In this document: positions 1 to 7,508 of the stretch, in pieces
Position numbering within the stretch: the stretch's first letter is position 1
Layout: the number at the start of each line of letters is the position of its first letter
NCBI GenBank assembly: GCA_024231375.1
Contig: JAAEQP010000393.1
Coordinates: forward strand, 1-16,832
Length of the DNA stretch: 16,832 bases
Direction: 5' to 3'
Source: a bacterium
GTDB lineage: Bacteria; Hydrogenedentota; Hydrogenedentia; Hydrogenedentiales; SLHB01
Position numbers and translations under genes: made by a program
Notes under the pieces: generated by a model
The model's database searches: none
What the model saw: only the letters and a program-made list of their open reading frames with translations
What the model was told of the DNA's origin: nothing

Positions 1-87
1 AAGGTACTTCGACGGTCTTCGGGAGAAGAGGAGCCCGGCACCAACGACGTTGACCAACCCTTCACAGAGGCATCGACAGAATCAAGC
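1..87. other. Left edge, possible 3' tail of a truncated gene
   Basis: Two plus-strand frames are open from the window edge. The frame starting at base 1 runs to a TAG at 110-112, inside the palindromic repeat that begins at base 88. The frame starting at base 2 stays open to about 250 but runs through the transposon. The frame-1 peptide is rich in Ser, Glu, Pro and Thr, like a disordered C-terminus. No domain can be recognised from so little, and the stretch may simply be noncoding. Confidence 0.2.
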
Positions 88-170
88 AGTCCCGGAGGGA
101 CGCCCCGAAGGTAGCCCAGGATTTCAATCCTGGGTAGACGCCTCCCCCCAACACGAGTCCCGGAGGGACG
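88..170 (+). repeat. Left REP-like palindromic unit of the IS200-like element
   Basis: The same 15-mer, AGTCCCGGAGGGACG, sits at 88-102 and at 156-170. Between the copies is a perfect 9-bp palindrome, CCCAGGATT/AATCCTGGG, at 115-134 with a 2-nt loop. The whole unit reappears in inverted orientation at 660-741 on the other side of the transposase gene. This is the usual arrangement of paired REP-type hairpins around a Y1 (HUH) transposase, where subterminal hairpins are what the enzyme recognises. Confidence 0.8.
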
Positions 171-189
171 AAGGAACAGGAGTGAAATC

Positions 190-642
190 ATGTCCCACAC
201 GTATTCGAACCTCCTCTACCATTGTGTGTTCTCCACGAAGAATCGTCTGAACGTCCTAGCGCCCGATGTTCGGGAGCGCCTGTGGCCGTACATGGGTGGA
301 ATCGTCAGAGATCACAACTGGCGTGCTCTCTGCATCGGTGGCACGGGCGATCACGTACACACGCTCTTGTTGCTCCCAGCGAAGGTTCCCATCGCCGACG
401 CAATGAAGGTAATCAAGGCAGCATCATCCAAATGGCTTTCGGAGACGCTCCCCGGCATGGAGCGATTCGCGTGGCAAGAGGGATACGGCGCATTCAGCGT
501 CAGCATCTCGCATAGGGACGACACCATCGCGTACATCAAGCGTCAGGAGGAGCACCATCGGCACAAGACGTTCAAGGAAGAGTTCGTCGAGTTTCTACGG
601 AGACATGAAATCGAATGGGATGAACGGTACATCTGGGACTGA
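190..642 (+). CDS. tnpA: IS200/IS605-type transposase (Y1 HUH nuclease)
   Basis: This 150-residue protein has the size and motif order of single-domain Y1 transposases (Pfam Y1_Tnp). The HUH metal-binding motif is HVH in GDHVHTLLLL (about residues 54-63). The likely nucleophilic tyrosine is in AYIKRQEEHH (about residues 113-122). The stretch FAWQEGYGAFSVS is typical of the IS200-like branch. Such enzymes nick and rejoin single-stranded DNA at hairpin-flanked ends. The ATG at 190 follows AGGAACAGGAG at a normal spacing. The reading frame is intact with both catalytic motifs, so the enzyme could be active. The choice between an autonomous IS200-like element and a domesticated RAYT is open, because the flanking palindromes resemble REP/BIME units. 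Confidence 0.9.
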   Translation: MSHTYSNLLYHCVFSTKNRLNVLAPDVRERLWPYMGGIVRDHNWRALCIGGTGDHVHTLLLLPAKVPIADAMKVIKAASSKWLSETLPGMERFAWQEGYGAFSVSISHRDDTIAYIKRQEEHHRHKTFKEEFVEFLRRHEIEWDERYIWD

Positions 643-659
643 CGCGAGCCATGTTCCGC

Positions 660-741
660 CGTCCCTCCGGGACTTGGTGTTGGGCGGCGGGAGTCCCAGG
701 AATGAATTCCTGGGCTATCTTCGGGGCGTCCCTCCGGGACT
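660..741 (-). repeat. Right REP-like palindromic unit, inverted relative to the left unit
   Basis: CGTCCCTCCGGGACT occurs at 660-674 and 727-741. It is the exact reverse complement of the 15-mer in the left unit. The internal palindrome at 695-714 is CCCAGGAAT/ATTCCTGGG with a 2-nt loop. Stretches such as the TTCGGGGCG flank of the outer copy also match the left unit in reverse. The internal hairpin differs from the left one by only a few bases, so the units are diverged but clearly homologous. Confidence 0.8.
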
Positions 742-810
742 TCCGCGTGTCCTGGCGGTGATGACGTAGCGCCCGAAAGGACCGTGTACGCGAGCAGAGC
801 GCGTGGACCG

Positions 811-857
811 TGCGGATGGACAAGCGTGGCCTGCAATGAACTGTCCGCCTATCCGCA
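811..857 (-). terminator. Possible stem-loop terminating the ald/M28 transcript
   Basis: On the minus strand the stem is TGCGGAT...ATCCGCA extended by GGACA/TGTCC, with a small bulge on one arm and a loop of about 19 nt. It starts 8 nt after the M28 stop codon. There is no T-run, so it is not a classical intrinsic terminator. It may act as a 3' mRNA hairpin or be chance. The rest of the 742-865 gap shows nothing else. Confidence 0.3.
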
Positions 858-865
858 GTTTGATC

Positions 866-2035
866 TCAGCCCTGGGCGGCGAGGTCCTGCTCGAGCTTTC
901 GCAAGAGCGCTTCGGTGAAGTCGGCGGCCCGTTGCACGGTCTCGTAGTCAACGGCCCACGGGCGGTCCATCTCGTCCAGGAGCGATTCGTGGGTGCGGCC
1001 CGTCTCTTCCGTCGAGATGCCCATGGTCTTGTAGCCGCGCGTGAGCGCCAGGCACGCCTCCGACGGGATGCCGCGCCGCCGCATGCCGCCCACGTCCAAC
1101 GATGCGCCGGCCTCCCGCGCAACCTTGACCAACTCGGGCGCGCTACGGAAAAGGGTCAGCATTCCTTCACCCGTCACGTAGCGCACGTCGCCCGTGCCCA
1201 GCCGGTCGAGGCTGACCACGTAGGTATTGGAACGCCGCAAGTGCGACAGGCTCAGTAGACGCCGAATGCCGTTCAACCCCGACTCCGTGCTGCCCGTCGC
1301 CACCAGCCAGACGTCGGCGGTTTCCATGGGGCGCTCGCGCAATTGCTCAGCCAACCCCAGGAGCACGGCAACACCCGAGGCATTGTTCGTTGCCCCGCGC
1401 GTGTGTTCCGCCCCCTGGTCGCACCAAACCAGAAACGCGGACGCGCAGATCAGGAAAGCCAGCGCCGCACCGCGTACGATCAGATCGTAACGGATCTCGG
1501 CCCCCAGACCGATCCCGAACCCCTGCGCGAGGCACGAGGCAATCACGACGACCATGGCGGCGATGAGAGCGGCGTGCGCCGCACGCAACCAACCCGCTTC
1601 TCCGATGCGGTTCAGTGGACTCAGTACCGCCGAATCGTAGTGGGCCGTCACAACGATGGTGTTCAGCGGACGAGTGCCCATGAACCGGGCCGTCACATTC
1701 TGCGTCTCGTACTGCGGCAGAAACCGCGCGAACAGGTTGTACCCGCTGAACTCCACCACGTACGAGGCGAACACGAAGAGTCCGTACCCGGCAAACGTGA
1801 ACGGCCACCAGTACCCGAGCACCGCCACGAACACGAACTCCACGAAATACGACGCGAAGAGCAGGTTGCGGCTTCCGGGGGAGAAGAACCCGTCCGTCTC
1901 CGTGTCGGCCGTGCACGACTCCATCCGCTCGCGGATATACTCCGCCGCCGCGCGCTCGTTGTGCGTATTCGCCCCGCGGTGCGGTAGATCGCCCGCAAGA
2001 TACTCGATGTCGCGGCGCAGTTGAGCCTTGTTCAT
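866..2035 (-). CDS. Membrane-embedded M28-family peptidase-like protein, probably inactive
   Basis: A 389-residue protein with the scaffold of M28 zinc aminopeptidases. HYDS (His132, Asp134), the Asp277 of VSLDRLG and the His349 of GRTHESLLDE match metal ligands. Two key positions differ. The bridging-Asp motif (usually GANDNASG) reads GATNNASG at about 214-221, giving Asn217. The catalytic pair (usually EE before GL.G) reads TE at 250-251, giving Thr for the general base. Two hydrophobic blocks, about 57-98 and 149-205, suggest four or five membrane helices. The second block lies between the first metal motif and the NNASG motif, which are about 20 residues apart in soluble family members. 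ATG at 2035 was chosen; an in-frame GTG at 2041 is the alternative. Neither has a clear Shine-Dalgarno site. It lies 40 nt after ald and is probably co-transcribed with it. The substrate is unknown. Confidence 0.75.
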   Translation of the reverse strand: MNKAQLRRDIEYLAGDLPHRGANTHNERAAAEYIRERMESCTADTETDGFFSPGSRNLLFASYFVEFVFVAVLGYWWPFTFAGYGLFVFASYVVEFSGYNLFARFLPQYETQNVTARFMGTRPLNTIVVTAHYDSAVLSPLNRIGEAGWLRAAHAALIAAMVVVIASCLAQGFGIGLGAEIRYDLIVRGAALAFLICASAFLVWCDQGAEHTRGATNNASGVAVLLGLAEQLRERPMETADVWLVATGSTESGLNGIRRLLSLSHLRRSNTYVVSLDRLGTGDVRYVTGEGMLTLFRSAPELVKVAREAGASLDVGGMRRRGIPSEACLALTRGYKTMGISTEETGRTHESLLDEMDRPWAVDYETVQRAADFTEALLRKLEQDLAAQG

Positions 2036-2075
2036 CGGCACTGTTCGGCCGGTCTTCTCTGTCGTCGACGGTCCG

Positions 2076-3179
2076 TCACGCCACCTCGCAGCAGTCCAGG
2101 TTGAAAGCCTCGGCCACAGCCTTGTGCGTCACCCGTCCGTCGAACGTGTTCAGTCCGCGCTTCAACGCCCGATCCTGTTCGAGCGCCGCGTCCAATCCCT
2201 TGTCGGCGATGGTGAGTCCGTACCCGAGCGTCACATTCGTGAGCGCGTAGGTCGACGTCATGGGCACGGCCCCGGGCATGTTGGCTACGCAATAATGCAC
2301 CACCCCTGAAACCTGGTAGGTCGGGTCGCTGTGCGTCGTGGGCTTGGCCGTTTCGAAACAGCCGCCTTGGTCAATGGCGATGTCCACCAGAGCCGACCCC
2401 GGCTTCATCCGCTTGAGAAGCGCCTTGGACACAAGCCGCGGGGCCCGCGCGCCGGGGATCAGCACAGATCCGATCACCAAGTCCGCCTGAGTCACTTCGT
2501 CGGCCACATTGGCCTGATTCGACATGAGCGTCGTCAACTGACCGCGCATGATGTCGTTGAGATAGCGCAGCCGTCCGGGATTCAAATCGATAACCGTCAC
2601 CTGCGCCCCCATGCCAACCGCGATGTGGCACGCGTTCGTGCCGGCCACGCCGCCACCCAGAATGACCACATGGGCGGGTTTCACGCCCGACACGCCGCTC
2701 AGCAACACGCCCCGGCCACCCGAACCCGCCTCGAGGCATCGCGCGCCCATCTGAACCGACAAGCGCCCGGCCACCTCGCTCATGGGGACAAGCAGCGGCA
2801 GTGAGCCATCCTCAAGCTGGATGGTCTCGTACGCGACCCCGGTCACCTTTTTCTTCATGAGCGCACGTGTCAACGCCTCGTTGGAGGCCAGATGGAGATA
2901 CGTGTAGAGAATCTGCCCGGCACGCATCCATTTCAGTTCGTCGCCCAGCGGCTCCTTCACCTTCACGATCATCCCGGCCCGGTCCCATACCCCTTTGGCC
3001 GTGTTCACGATGCGCGCGCCGGCCTCACGGTACTCGGCGTCCGAAATGCCGCTCCCGATGCCGGCCCCCTTCTGGACCACCACTTCATGTCCGTGAGCAA
3101 CAAAAGCGGCAATGCCGCTCGGTACCAACGCCACACGGTTCTCGTCTGTCTTGATCTCTTTCGGAACGCCAACGATCAT
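2076..3179 (-). CDS. ald: Alanine dehydrogenase
   Basis: This 367-residue protein matches NAD-dependent L-alanine dehydrogenase, which interconverts L-alanine with pyruvate and ammonium in the cytosol. The residues known for the family fall at their standard numbers: Arg15 and Lys75 (pyruvate binding), His96 (acid/base) and Asp270. The nucleotide-binding loop ILGGGVAG spans about 173-180, with Asp198 in VIDLN as the expected NAD ribose ligand. An upstream in-frame ATG at 3224 would add 15 residues unlike any Ald N-terminus. The ATG at 3179 gives the canonical MIVGVPKEIK and has GAGGGG 7 nt upstream, so it was chosen. The gene is divergent from dtd and followed by the M28-like gene. No missing catalytic residue was seen. 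Confidence 0.95.
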   Translation of the reverse strand: MIVGVPKEIKTDENRVALVPSGIAAFVAHGHEVVVQKGAGIGSGISDAEYREAGARIVNTAKGVWDRAGMIVKVKEPLGDELKWMRAGQILYTYLHLASNEALTRALMKKKVTGVAYETIQLEDGSLPLLVPMSEVAGRLSVQMGARCLEAGSGGRGVLLSGVSGVKPAHVVILGGGVAGTNACHIAVGMGAQVTVIDLNPGRLRYLNDIMRGQLTTLMSNQANVADEVTQADLVIGSVLIPGARAPRLVSKALLKRMKPGSALVDIAIDQGGCFETAKPTTHSDPTYQVSGVVHYCVANMPGAVPMTSTYALTNVTLGYGLTIADKGLDAALEQDRALKRGLNTFDGRVTHKAVAEAFNLDCCEVA

Positions 3180-3265
3180 CGATAGTCCCCTCGCCGCGCA
3201 CACGATGCACGTGTACCGCGACATTCGCCGATACGCAGGATACCTTTGGCCAACCCCTTGACCCT

Positions 3266-3294
3266 TTGACCTGCACCTAACCTCCTGATAGACT
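3266..3294 (+). promoter_or_regulatory. Possible sigma70 promoter for the dtd operon
   Basis: TTGACC (3266-3271) and TAGACT (3289-3294) are separated by 17 bp. They lie about 40 nt upstream of the dtd start codon, in the 153-bp divergent gap between ald and dtd. The -10 box is a weak match. No equally good promoter was seen for ald on the other strand. Confidence 0.35.
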
Positions 3295-3332
3295 GCTGAA
3301 ATCTCGAAACCATTGTCAATAGGGAATTCGCC

Positions 3333-3782
3333 ATGCGCGCGGTGGTACAGCGGGTTGCAGAGGCTTCCGTTACGGTCGATGGGGAGATCGTGGGCCGGAT
3401 CGGCCAGGGCCTGCTCGTGCTCGTCGGCGTGGCGGACGATGACGACGCACGCGACGCGTCGATCCTAGCCGACAAAGTGGCTGGCTTGCGGTGCTTCTCC
3501 GACAGCGACGGCAAGTTCAACCTCTCGGTGAGCGACGTGGCAGGCGCGATTCTGGCCGTTTCTCAGTTCACCCTGCTCGGCGACTGCCGCCGGGGCAAAC
3601 GTCCCTCGTTCTCATCCGCGGCGCGCCCGGAGCAGGCTGTGCCCCTCTATGAATCGGTGTTGACTCGCTTTCGCGATCTTGGACTTCCCGTCGAGACAGG
3701 CGTGTTCGGCGCGCACATGGACGTGCGGCTGCTCAACGACGGCCCGGTCACGCTCCTGTTCGACACGAAGAAAGGGTTCTGA
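3333..3782 (+). CDS. dtd: D-aminoacyl-tRNA deacylase
   Basis: This 149-residue protein is full length for Dtd, a cytosolic homodimer that hydrolyses D-amino acids (and misloaded Gly) from tRNA. It begins with the family signature MRAVVQRV. It has the SQFTL active-site motif at 77-81 within [17 protein letters not shown], and the Gly-cisPro motif in NDGPVT at 135-140. AGGGA lies 8 nt before the ATG. The TGA stop overlaps the ATG of the next gene by one base (TGATG), which suggests translational coupling. Its neighbour across the promoter region is alanine dehydrogenase, also amino-acid related, but a functional link is only a guess. Confidence 0.95.
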   Translation: MRAVVQRVAEASVTVDGEIVGRIGQGLLVLVGVADDDDARDASILADKVAGLRCFSDSDGKFNLSVSDVAGAILAVSQFTLLGDCRRGKRPSFSSAARPEQAVPLYESVLTRFRDLGLPVETGVFGAHMDVRLLNDGPVTLLFDTKKGF

Positions 3783-5497
3783 TGGGCGCGATTTGTGGCA
3801 TTCTCGGGAAGGCCGATGCGCAGGCCCTGGCCGCGATGGTCGCCGCCTTGAAGCATCGCGCGGACCTGGCCCACCGCGTCGAAGGCCGCGATTTCTGCCT
3901 TGCCGCATCGGCTCCGGTTGAAGGTGCCGCTTCCGTGCTGGACGGGGCCCCAGAGTCGCCGGATGGGGCATGCCTGTCGGCTGCTCAGGCCGTGGCGCGG
4001 TGCAAAGCGATCGAGCGGAACCCAGGAACCCTCCGGGGCGCCTACGCCGCGGTTGTGGCGTGTTCGCGCAAGAAATGGCTGCTTGTGCGCGACCGGCTGG
4101 GCCGTTGTCCCCTATACTACTTCCAGGGCAACGGTTTCCTGCTGTTCGCGTCGGAGTTGAAGGCCCTGATGGCCACGGGCCTCGTGCCCAAACGGCTCAA
4201 TCTCAGGAGCGTGGACCGGTACCTGACGCTCCGCTGCGTACCAGGCGAGGAATCTGTGGTCCAAGGCGTGGATCGCGTGCCACCCGGGCATGCCGTGCGG
4301 TATGACGGCGAGCGGGTGACAACGTCTCGAATAGACGATTTCGTCATGAGCAGCGATCAGGTCCCGCGTGAGGAAGCGGCAGCCGACCTCCGTGACCGGC
4401 TGCGCGACGCCGTCCAACGCGCAGACGCCGACCGCGTGCTGTGGTCGGCCGGCGTGGATTGCGCGGCTCTGGCTGCGGTGCAGCCCGAACTGAAGCCCTT
4501 GTTCGCGCTTCTGCCACGGGCCTGGCAGAACGAAGGGCGGCTGGCGCGCGAGTCCGCCCGGAAGATGGGCCTGGACCTGGCCGTGGAACACTCCAATCAT
4601 ATGACCGACGAGGCGTTCCGCCGGGCCGTGTACGCGCTCGATGAACCCATCGCCGACGCGTCCGTCTTGCCCACTTGGCTCGTGTTCGAGGCCGCCAGCC
4701 GTCACACCGACACGGCCGTATCGGGCCATGGTGCGGACGCTTTGCTGGGTGGTTTCCCCAGGTTCCATTTCCTGCAGAAGGCACATGGCAACGCCCGCAC
4801 CTGGGTGCCTGTTGGATTGGTTGGCGGCATCATGCCCGCCCTTCCCCCGAACGCCTTCGTGCGTCGATGGAGCCGCTATCTGGCCTCCATTCACGACAAT
4901 CTGGGCGCGTACCTTTCGCTGGTCTCGGTGTTCGACCAGGAGGAGCGGCAGGAGTTGTACACGGATGCCATGAAGGCGGCGTTAGCGGACAATGGAGGAC
5001 CCATGGCCGCGTTCGGCGGCCATTTCGAGCATGTGGACCTCACCCGCAACCTGTTGTCTCTCGATCTCCACGTGGGGCTGCCCGATCTGGAACTGGCGAA
5101 ATGCGACCGGCTCGCGGCGGCACACGGGCTTCAGGTGCGGACACCGTATCTGGACGACGCGCTCATCGACTGCGTGGCACGCCTGGCGCCGGCCACCAAG
5201 TTCGGCGTGCGCGCGAAACCACTGTTGCGCATGGCCATGCGGGGCGTGTTGCCCGGGCGGCTCCGGCTGCGTGCGCGCCGCGATTTCCGCATACCCGACT
5301 CGGGTCGCGAAGTCCGTGTGATCGAGAGCATGGCGCGCCAACTCATCACACCGGAGCGCGTCAATGCCACAGGGATATTCAAGTGGCAGCACATTCGGCG
5401 TGTGGTGAACGCAGCTTCCCACAACGTCTACCGGCGGCGTCAATACTGGGCCATCCTCATGTTCTTCGCGTGGTACGAGCAGATGATGGAGACCTGA
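3782..5497 (+). CDS. Asparagine-synthetase-like protein with altered motifs in both domains
   Basis: This 571-residue protein has the AsnB architecture: an N-terminal class II glutaminase-like domain (about 1-180) and a C-terminal ATP-using synthetase domain (about 195-571). Recognisable family stretches are RDRLGRCPLYYF (103-114), DEPIADASVLP (287-297), RTPYLDDALID (453-463) and KPLLRMAMRGVLPGR (479-493). Several signature residues differ. The N-terminus is MGAICGILG, so Cys is residue 5, not the residue 2 exposed after Met removal. The pyrophosphate loop SGG.DS reads SAGVDC (222-227). The SGEG.DE motif reads SGHGADA (314-320), losing both acidic residues. The ATG at 3782 has GAAAGGG at a good distance. 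Known relatives with such changes include beta-lactam and other amide-forming synthetases, so the protein may use free ammonia or another nucleophile, or be inactive. True asparagine synthesis is unlikely. Confidence 0.8.
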   Translation: MGAICGILGKADAQALAAMVAALKHRADLAHRVEGRDFCLAASAPVEGAASVLDGAPESPDGACLSAAQAVARCKAIERNPGTLRGAYAAVVACSRKKWLLVRDRLGRCPLYYFQGNGFLLFASELKALMATGLVPKRLNLRSVDRYLTLRCVPGEESVVQGVDRVPPGHAVRYDGERVTTSRIDDFVMSSDQVPREEAAADLRDRLRDAVQRADADRVLWSAGVDCAALAAVQPELKPLFALLPRAWQNEGRLARESARKMGLDLAVEHSNHMTDEAFRRAVYALDEPIADASVLPTWLVFEAASRHTDTAVSGHGADALLGGFPRFHFLQKAHGNARTWVPVGLVGGIMPALPPNAFVRRWSRYLASIHDNLGAYLSLVSVFDQEERQELYTDAMKAALADNGGPMAAFGGHFEHVDLTRNLLSLDLHVGLPDLELAKCDRLAAAHGLQVRTPYLDDALIDCVARLAPATKFGVRAKPLLRMAMRGVLPGRLRLRARRDFRIPDSGREVRVIESMARQLITPERVNATGIFKWQHIRRVVNAASHNVYRRRQYWAILMFFAWYEQMMET

Positions 5498-5501
5498 GGC
5501 C

Positions 5502-6449
5502 ATGCGCATTGTGCTAGCCGGCAGCGGTCTCCTGGTGACACAGGAACTCAAGGCCATTCTGGGCTCATCGCACGAGGTCGTGGGCCTCATTCAGAACGGC
5601 CGTCGCATCAAGGGCATGCGGCGCTGGTTCATGCCCCTGGTGATGCGGATCCTTCCCACGGGCAAGAACGACCGCCGCGGCCTCGCGCGCAGGCATGGCA
5701 TCCCTCTCGTGTACATCGACAAGATGACCGAAGACGAACTGGCGCCCCTGCGCGCCCTTGATCCCGACCTCATTCTCGTCGCCGGGTTCAGCATCATTCT
5801 GAAGAAGCCTATCCTCGAACTGCCCCGCATTGGGTGCGTCAACACCCATTCGTCCCTGTTGCCCAAACATCGCGGACCCAACCCCTTTTCGGCGGCCATT
5901 ATGGCCAACGAATCGGAGACGGGCGTGACCTTCCACGTCATGGACGAAGCCATCGACACGGGCCACATCATCGAGCAACACTGCGTCCCCGTCAAGCCCA
6001 CCCACTATGCGTTGGACCTTCACCGGCTCACGGCCCGGCTTGCGGGCGAGAAGGTCGTGGCCCTTCTGGACCGTATCGAGGCAGAGGGCCTTCAGGGGAC
6101 GCCGCAGGACAACGATCTCGCTTCTTACGACAAGAACATGACGAAGGAACAGGCCTTCATCCAATGGGATCAGCCCGCGGAGGATATCAACCGGTTGGTT
6201 CGAGCGAGTTTTCCCCACAACGTGGCCCGGTTCCGGCACGGCGACCGGGTGATCTATGTTCATCGGTGCAGCGTGAAGGCGGACGCTGTGGATGCGCCCC
6301 CCGGCACCGTGCTTACGGCGCGGCCCAAGCCACGAGTCGCCACCGGCCAGGGCACCATTGAACTGACGACGGCTTATGTAGTGAGACCCGTTCCCTGGGT
6401 GTGGCCGGGCGCCCTCACCAATCTCGCCGAAGGCGATGTGCTGGAGTAG
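5502..6449 (+). CDS. Formyltransferase of the Fmt/ArnA type, substrate unknown
   Basis: This 315-residue protein uses N10-formyltetrahydrofolate-type chemistry. It has the complete catalytic triad: Asn114 and His116 in CVNTHSSLLPKHRGP, and Asp152 in MDEAIDTGHII. The N-terminal folate-binding Rossmann half (1 to about 190) is followed by a C-terminal region of about 100 residues comparable in size to Fmt_C. The start MRIVLAGSGLLV lacks the GTPxFA motif that true methionyl-tRNA formyltransferases carry. That and the setting next to a glycosyltransferase and an acetyltransferase favour an amino-sugar or small-molecule formyltransferase (VioF/WbkC-like) over housekeeping Fmt. GAGG precedes the ATG and the gap from the previous stop is 4 nt, so it is operonic. 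A second fmt elsewhere in the genome would support this reading. Confidence 0.8.
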   Translation: MRIVLAGSGLLVTQELKAILGSSHEVVGLIQNGRRIKGMRRWFMPLVMRILPTGKNDRRGLARRHGIPLVYIDKMTEDELAPLRALDPDLILVAGFSIILKKPILELPRIGCVNTHSSLLPKHRGPNPFSAAIMANESETGVTFHVMDEAIDTGHIIEQHCVPVKPTHYALDLHRLTARLAGEKVVALLDRIEAEGLQGTPQDNDLASYDKNMTKEQAFIQWDQPAEDINRLVRASFPHNVARFRHGDRVIYVHRCSVKADAVDAPPGTVLTARPKPRVATGQGTIELTTAYVVRPVPWVWPGALTNLAEGDVLE

Positions 6450-6452
6450 CGC

Positions 6453-7508
6453 GTGAAGTCCCCAGTATCCATCGTTATCCCCGCCTACAACCAGTTGGAC
6501 TACTGCAAGCAGTGCGTCATGTCCATTCTCGCCAACACGGTGCATCCCTACCGCCTCATCCTCGTGGACAATGGCTCCACGGACGGAGTGGGGGAGTTCT
6601 TCGATTCAGTGCCTGGCGCCACGGTGGTGCATGCCGAGACGAACAAGGGGTTCGCAGGTGGCGTCAACCTGGGCCTGGAGCGTGCGGAGGGGCACGTACT
6701 GCTCCTCAACAGCGACACTCTGGTCCCTGCGGGCTGGCTGGAACGCTTGGTGCGGGTGCTCGATAGCGTCGAGGATCTCGGGGCCGTGGCGCCGACGACG
6801 AACTACGCGTCGGGTCCCCAGCAGATCGAGTGCCCTGAGTTCGCCTCACTCGAAGAGATCTCGGCGCATGCTGACACAATCGCCGAGGAGAAGGCTGCTC
6901 AGACAACGTTCACGGACCGGGTCATCGCGTTCTGCGTTCTGCTTCGGGACCGCACCGTGAGCGACGTCGGTACGTTCGATGAAGGGTTTGGCATCGGCAA
7001 CTATGAAGACGATGACTACTGCATTCGCATTCGGCAGGCGGGGTATCGCATCGCCATTGCCCACGATTGCTTCGTATTCCACTACGGAAGCCGGACCTTC
7101 GTTGGAATGGGGTACGATCAGGATTCCTGGGGCGATCTCATGTCGCAGAACCAGGAACGTCTCTTCACCAAGTGGGGCGTGGAAACCGAAGATCGGCCTG
7201 GCCAAGCAGAGGAGAGTAAACGCCTCAATCGCAGTGCCAGAGAAGCCGCGCGGGATGGACAGTCTGCCGAAGCGATGCGCCTTCTCACCGAGGCAATACG
7301 GGTCTACCCGAGTCTCGCCGAAAACTACAGCGATTTGGGCGCTCTGCTATGGCAGATCGGCCAGCACGAAGAAGCATACCGTAACTTCCTGCGGGCTCTG
7401 CGGCTTGAACCGGACAACGAGGATGCCATGGCCAACGCACGAGAGGCGGCTGCTGCCTTGGGCAAGGAAGCGGAATTGGACCGGATTCTGAAGGAGGGGA
7501 GACCATGA
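6453..7508 (+). CDS. GT2 glycosyltransferase with a C-terminal TPR segment
   Basis: This 351-residue protein has a GT-A fold glycosyltransferase family 2 domain at about 1-245. Visible motifs are VSIVIPAYNQ (5-14), the nucleotide-binding DNGSTDG (39-45), the metal-binding NSDT (86-89), and the acceptor/catalytic region FDEGFGIGNYEDDDYCIR (175-192) followed by FHYGSRTF. Residues about 258-325 form one to two tetratricopeptide-like helices (SAREAARDGQSAEAMRLLTEAIRVYPS, then a second unit ending ALRLEPDNEDA), a common protein-binding module. There are no membrane helices, so it is probably a cytosolic or membrane-associated enzyme adding a sugar from a nucleotide sugar. The start is GTG with GGAG upstream; the gap from the previous stop is 3 nt. 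The last four bases overlap the next gene (ATGA). Confidence 0.88.
   Translation: MKSPVSIVIPAYNQLDYCKQCVMSILANTVHPYRLILVDNGSTDGVGEFFDSVPGATVVHAETNKGFAGGVNLGLERAEGHVLLLNSDTLVPAGWLERLVRVLDSVEDLGAVAPTTNYASGPQQIECPEFASLEEISAHADTIAEEKAAQTTFTDRVIAFCVLLRDRTVSDVGTFDEGFGIGNYEDDDYCIRIRQAGYRIAIAHDCFVFHYGSRTFVGMGYDQDSWGDLMSQNQERLFTKWGVETEDRPGQAEESKRLNRSAREAARDGQSAEAMRLLTEAIRVYPSLAENYSDLGALLWQIGQHEEAYRNFLRALRLEPDNEDAMANAREAAAALGKEAELDRILKEGRP

Larger units (their letters stand above)
88..741 (+). mobile_element. IS200-like / REP-associated single-gene element
   Basis: The element is about 650 bp and contains one Y1-type transposase gene (190-642) between two complex palindromic units in mirror orientation (88-170 and 660-741). 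No direct target-site duplication is evident, which fits the IS200/IS605 and RAYT families because they move single-stranded DNA without duplicating the target. The true ends cannot be fixed from one copy. No tnpB or guide-RNA-like partner is present. It inserted downstream of the minus-strand ald/M28 genes. Confidence 0.75.

Noticed and set aside
88..170. CRISPR array
   Set aside because: Only two repeat copies per side, themselves palindromic, mirrored around a transposase gene, and no cas genes.
5565..6545. 326-residue open frame on the minus strand
   Set aside because: Antisense to the formyltransferase with its intact catalytic triad; no motif of its own.
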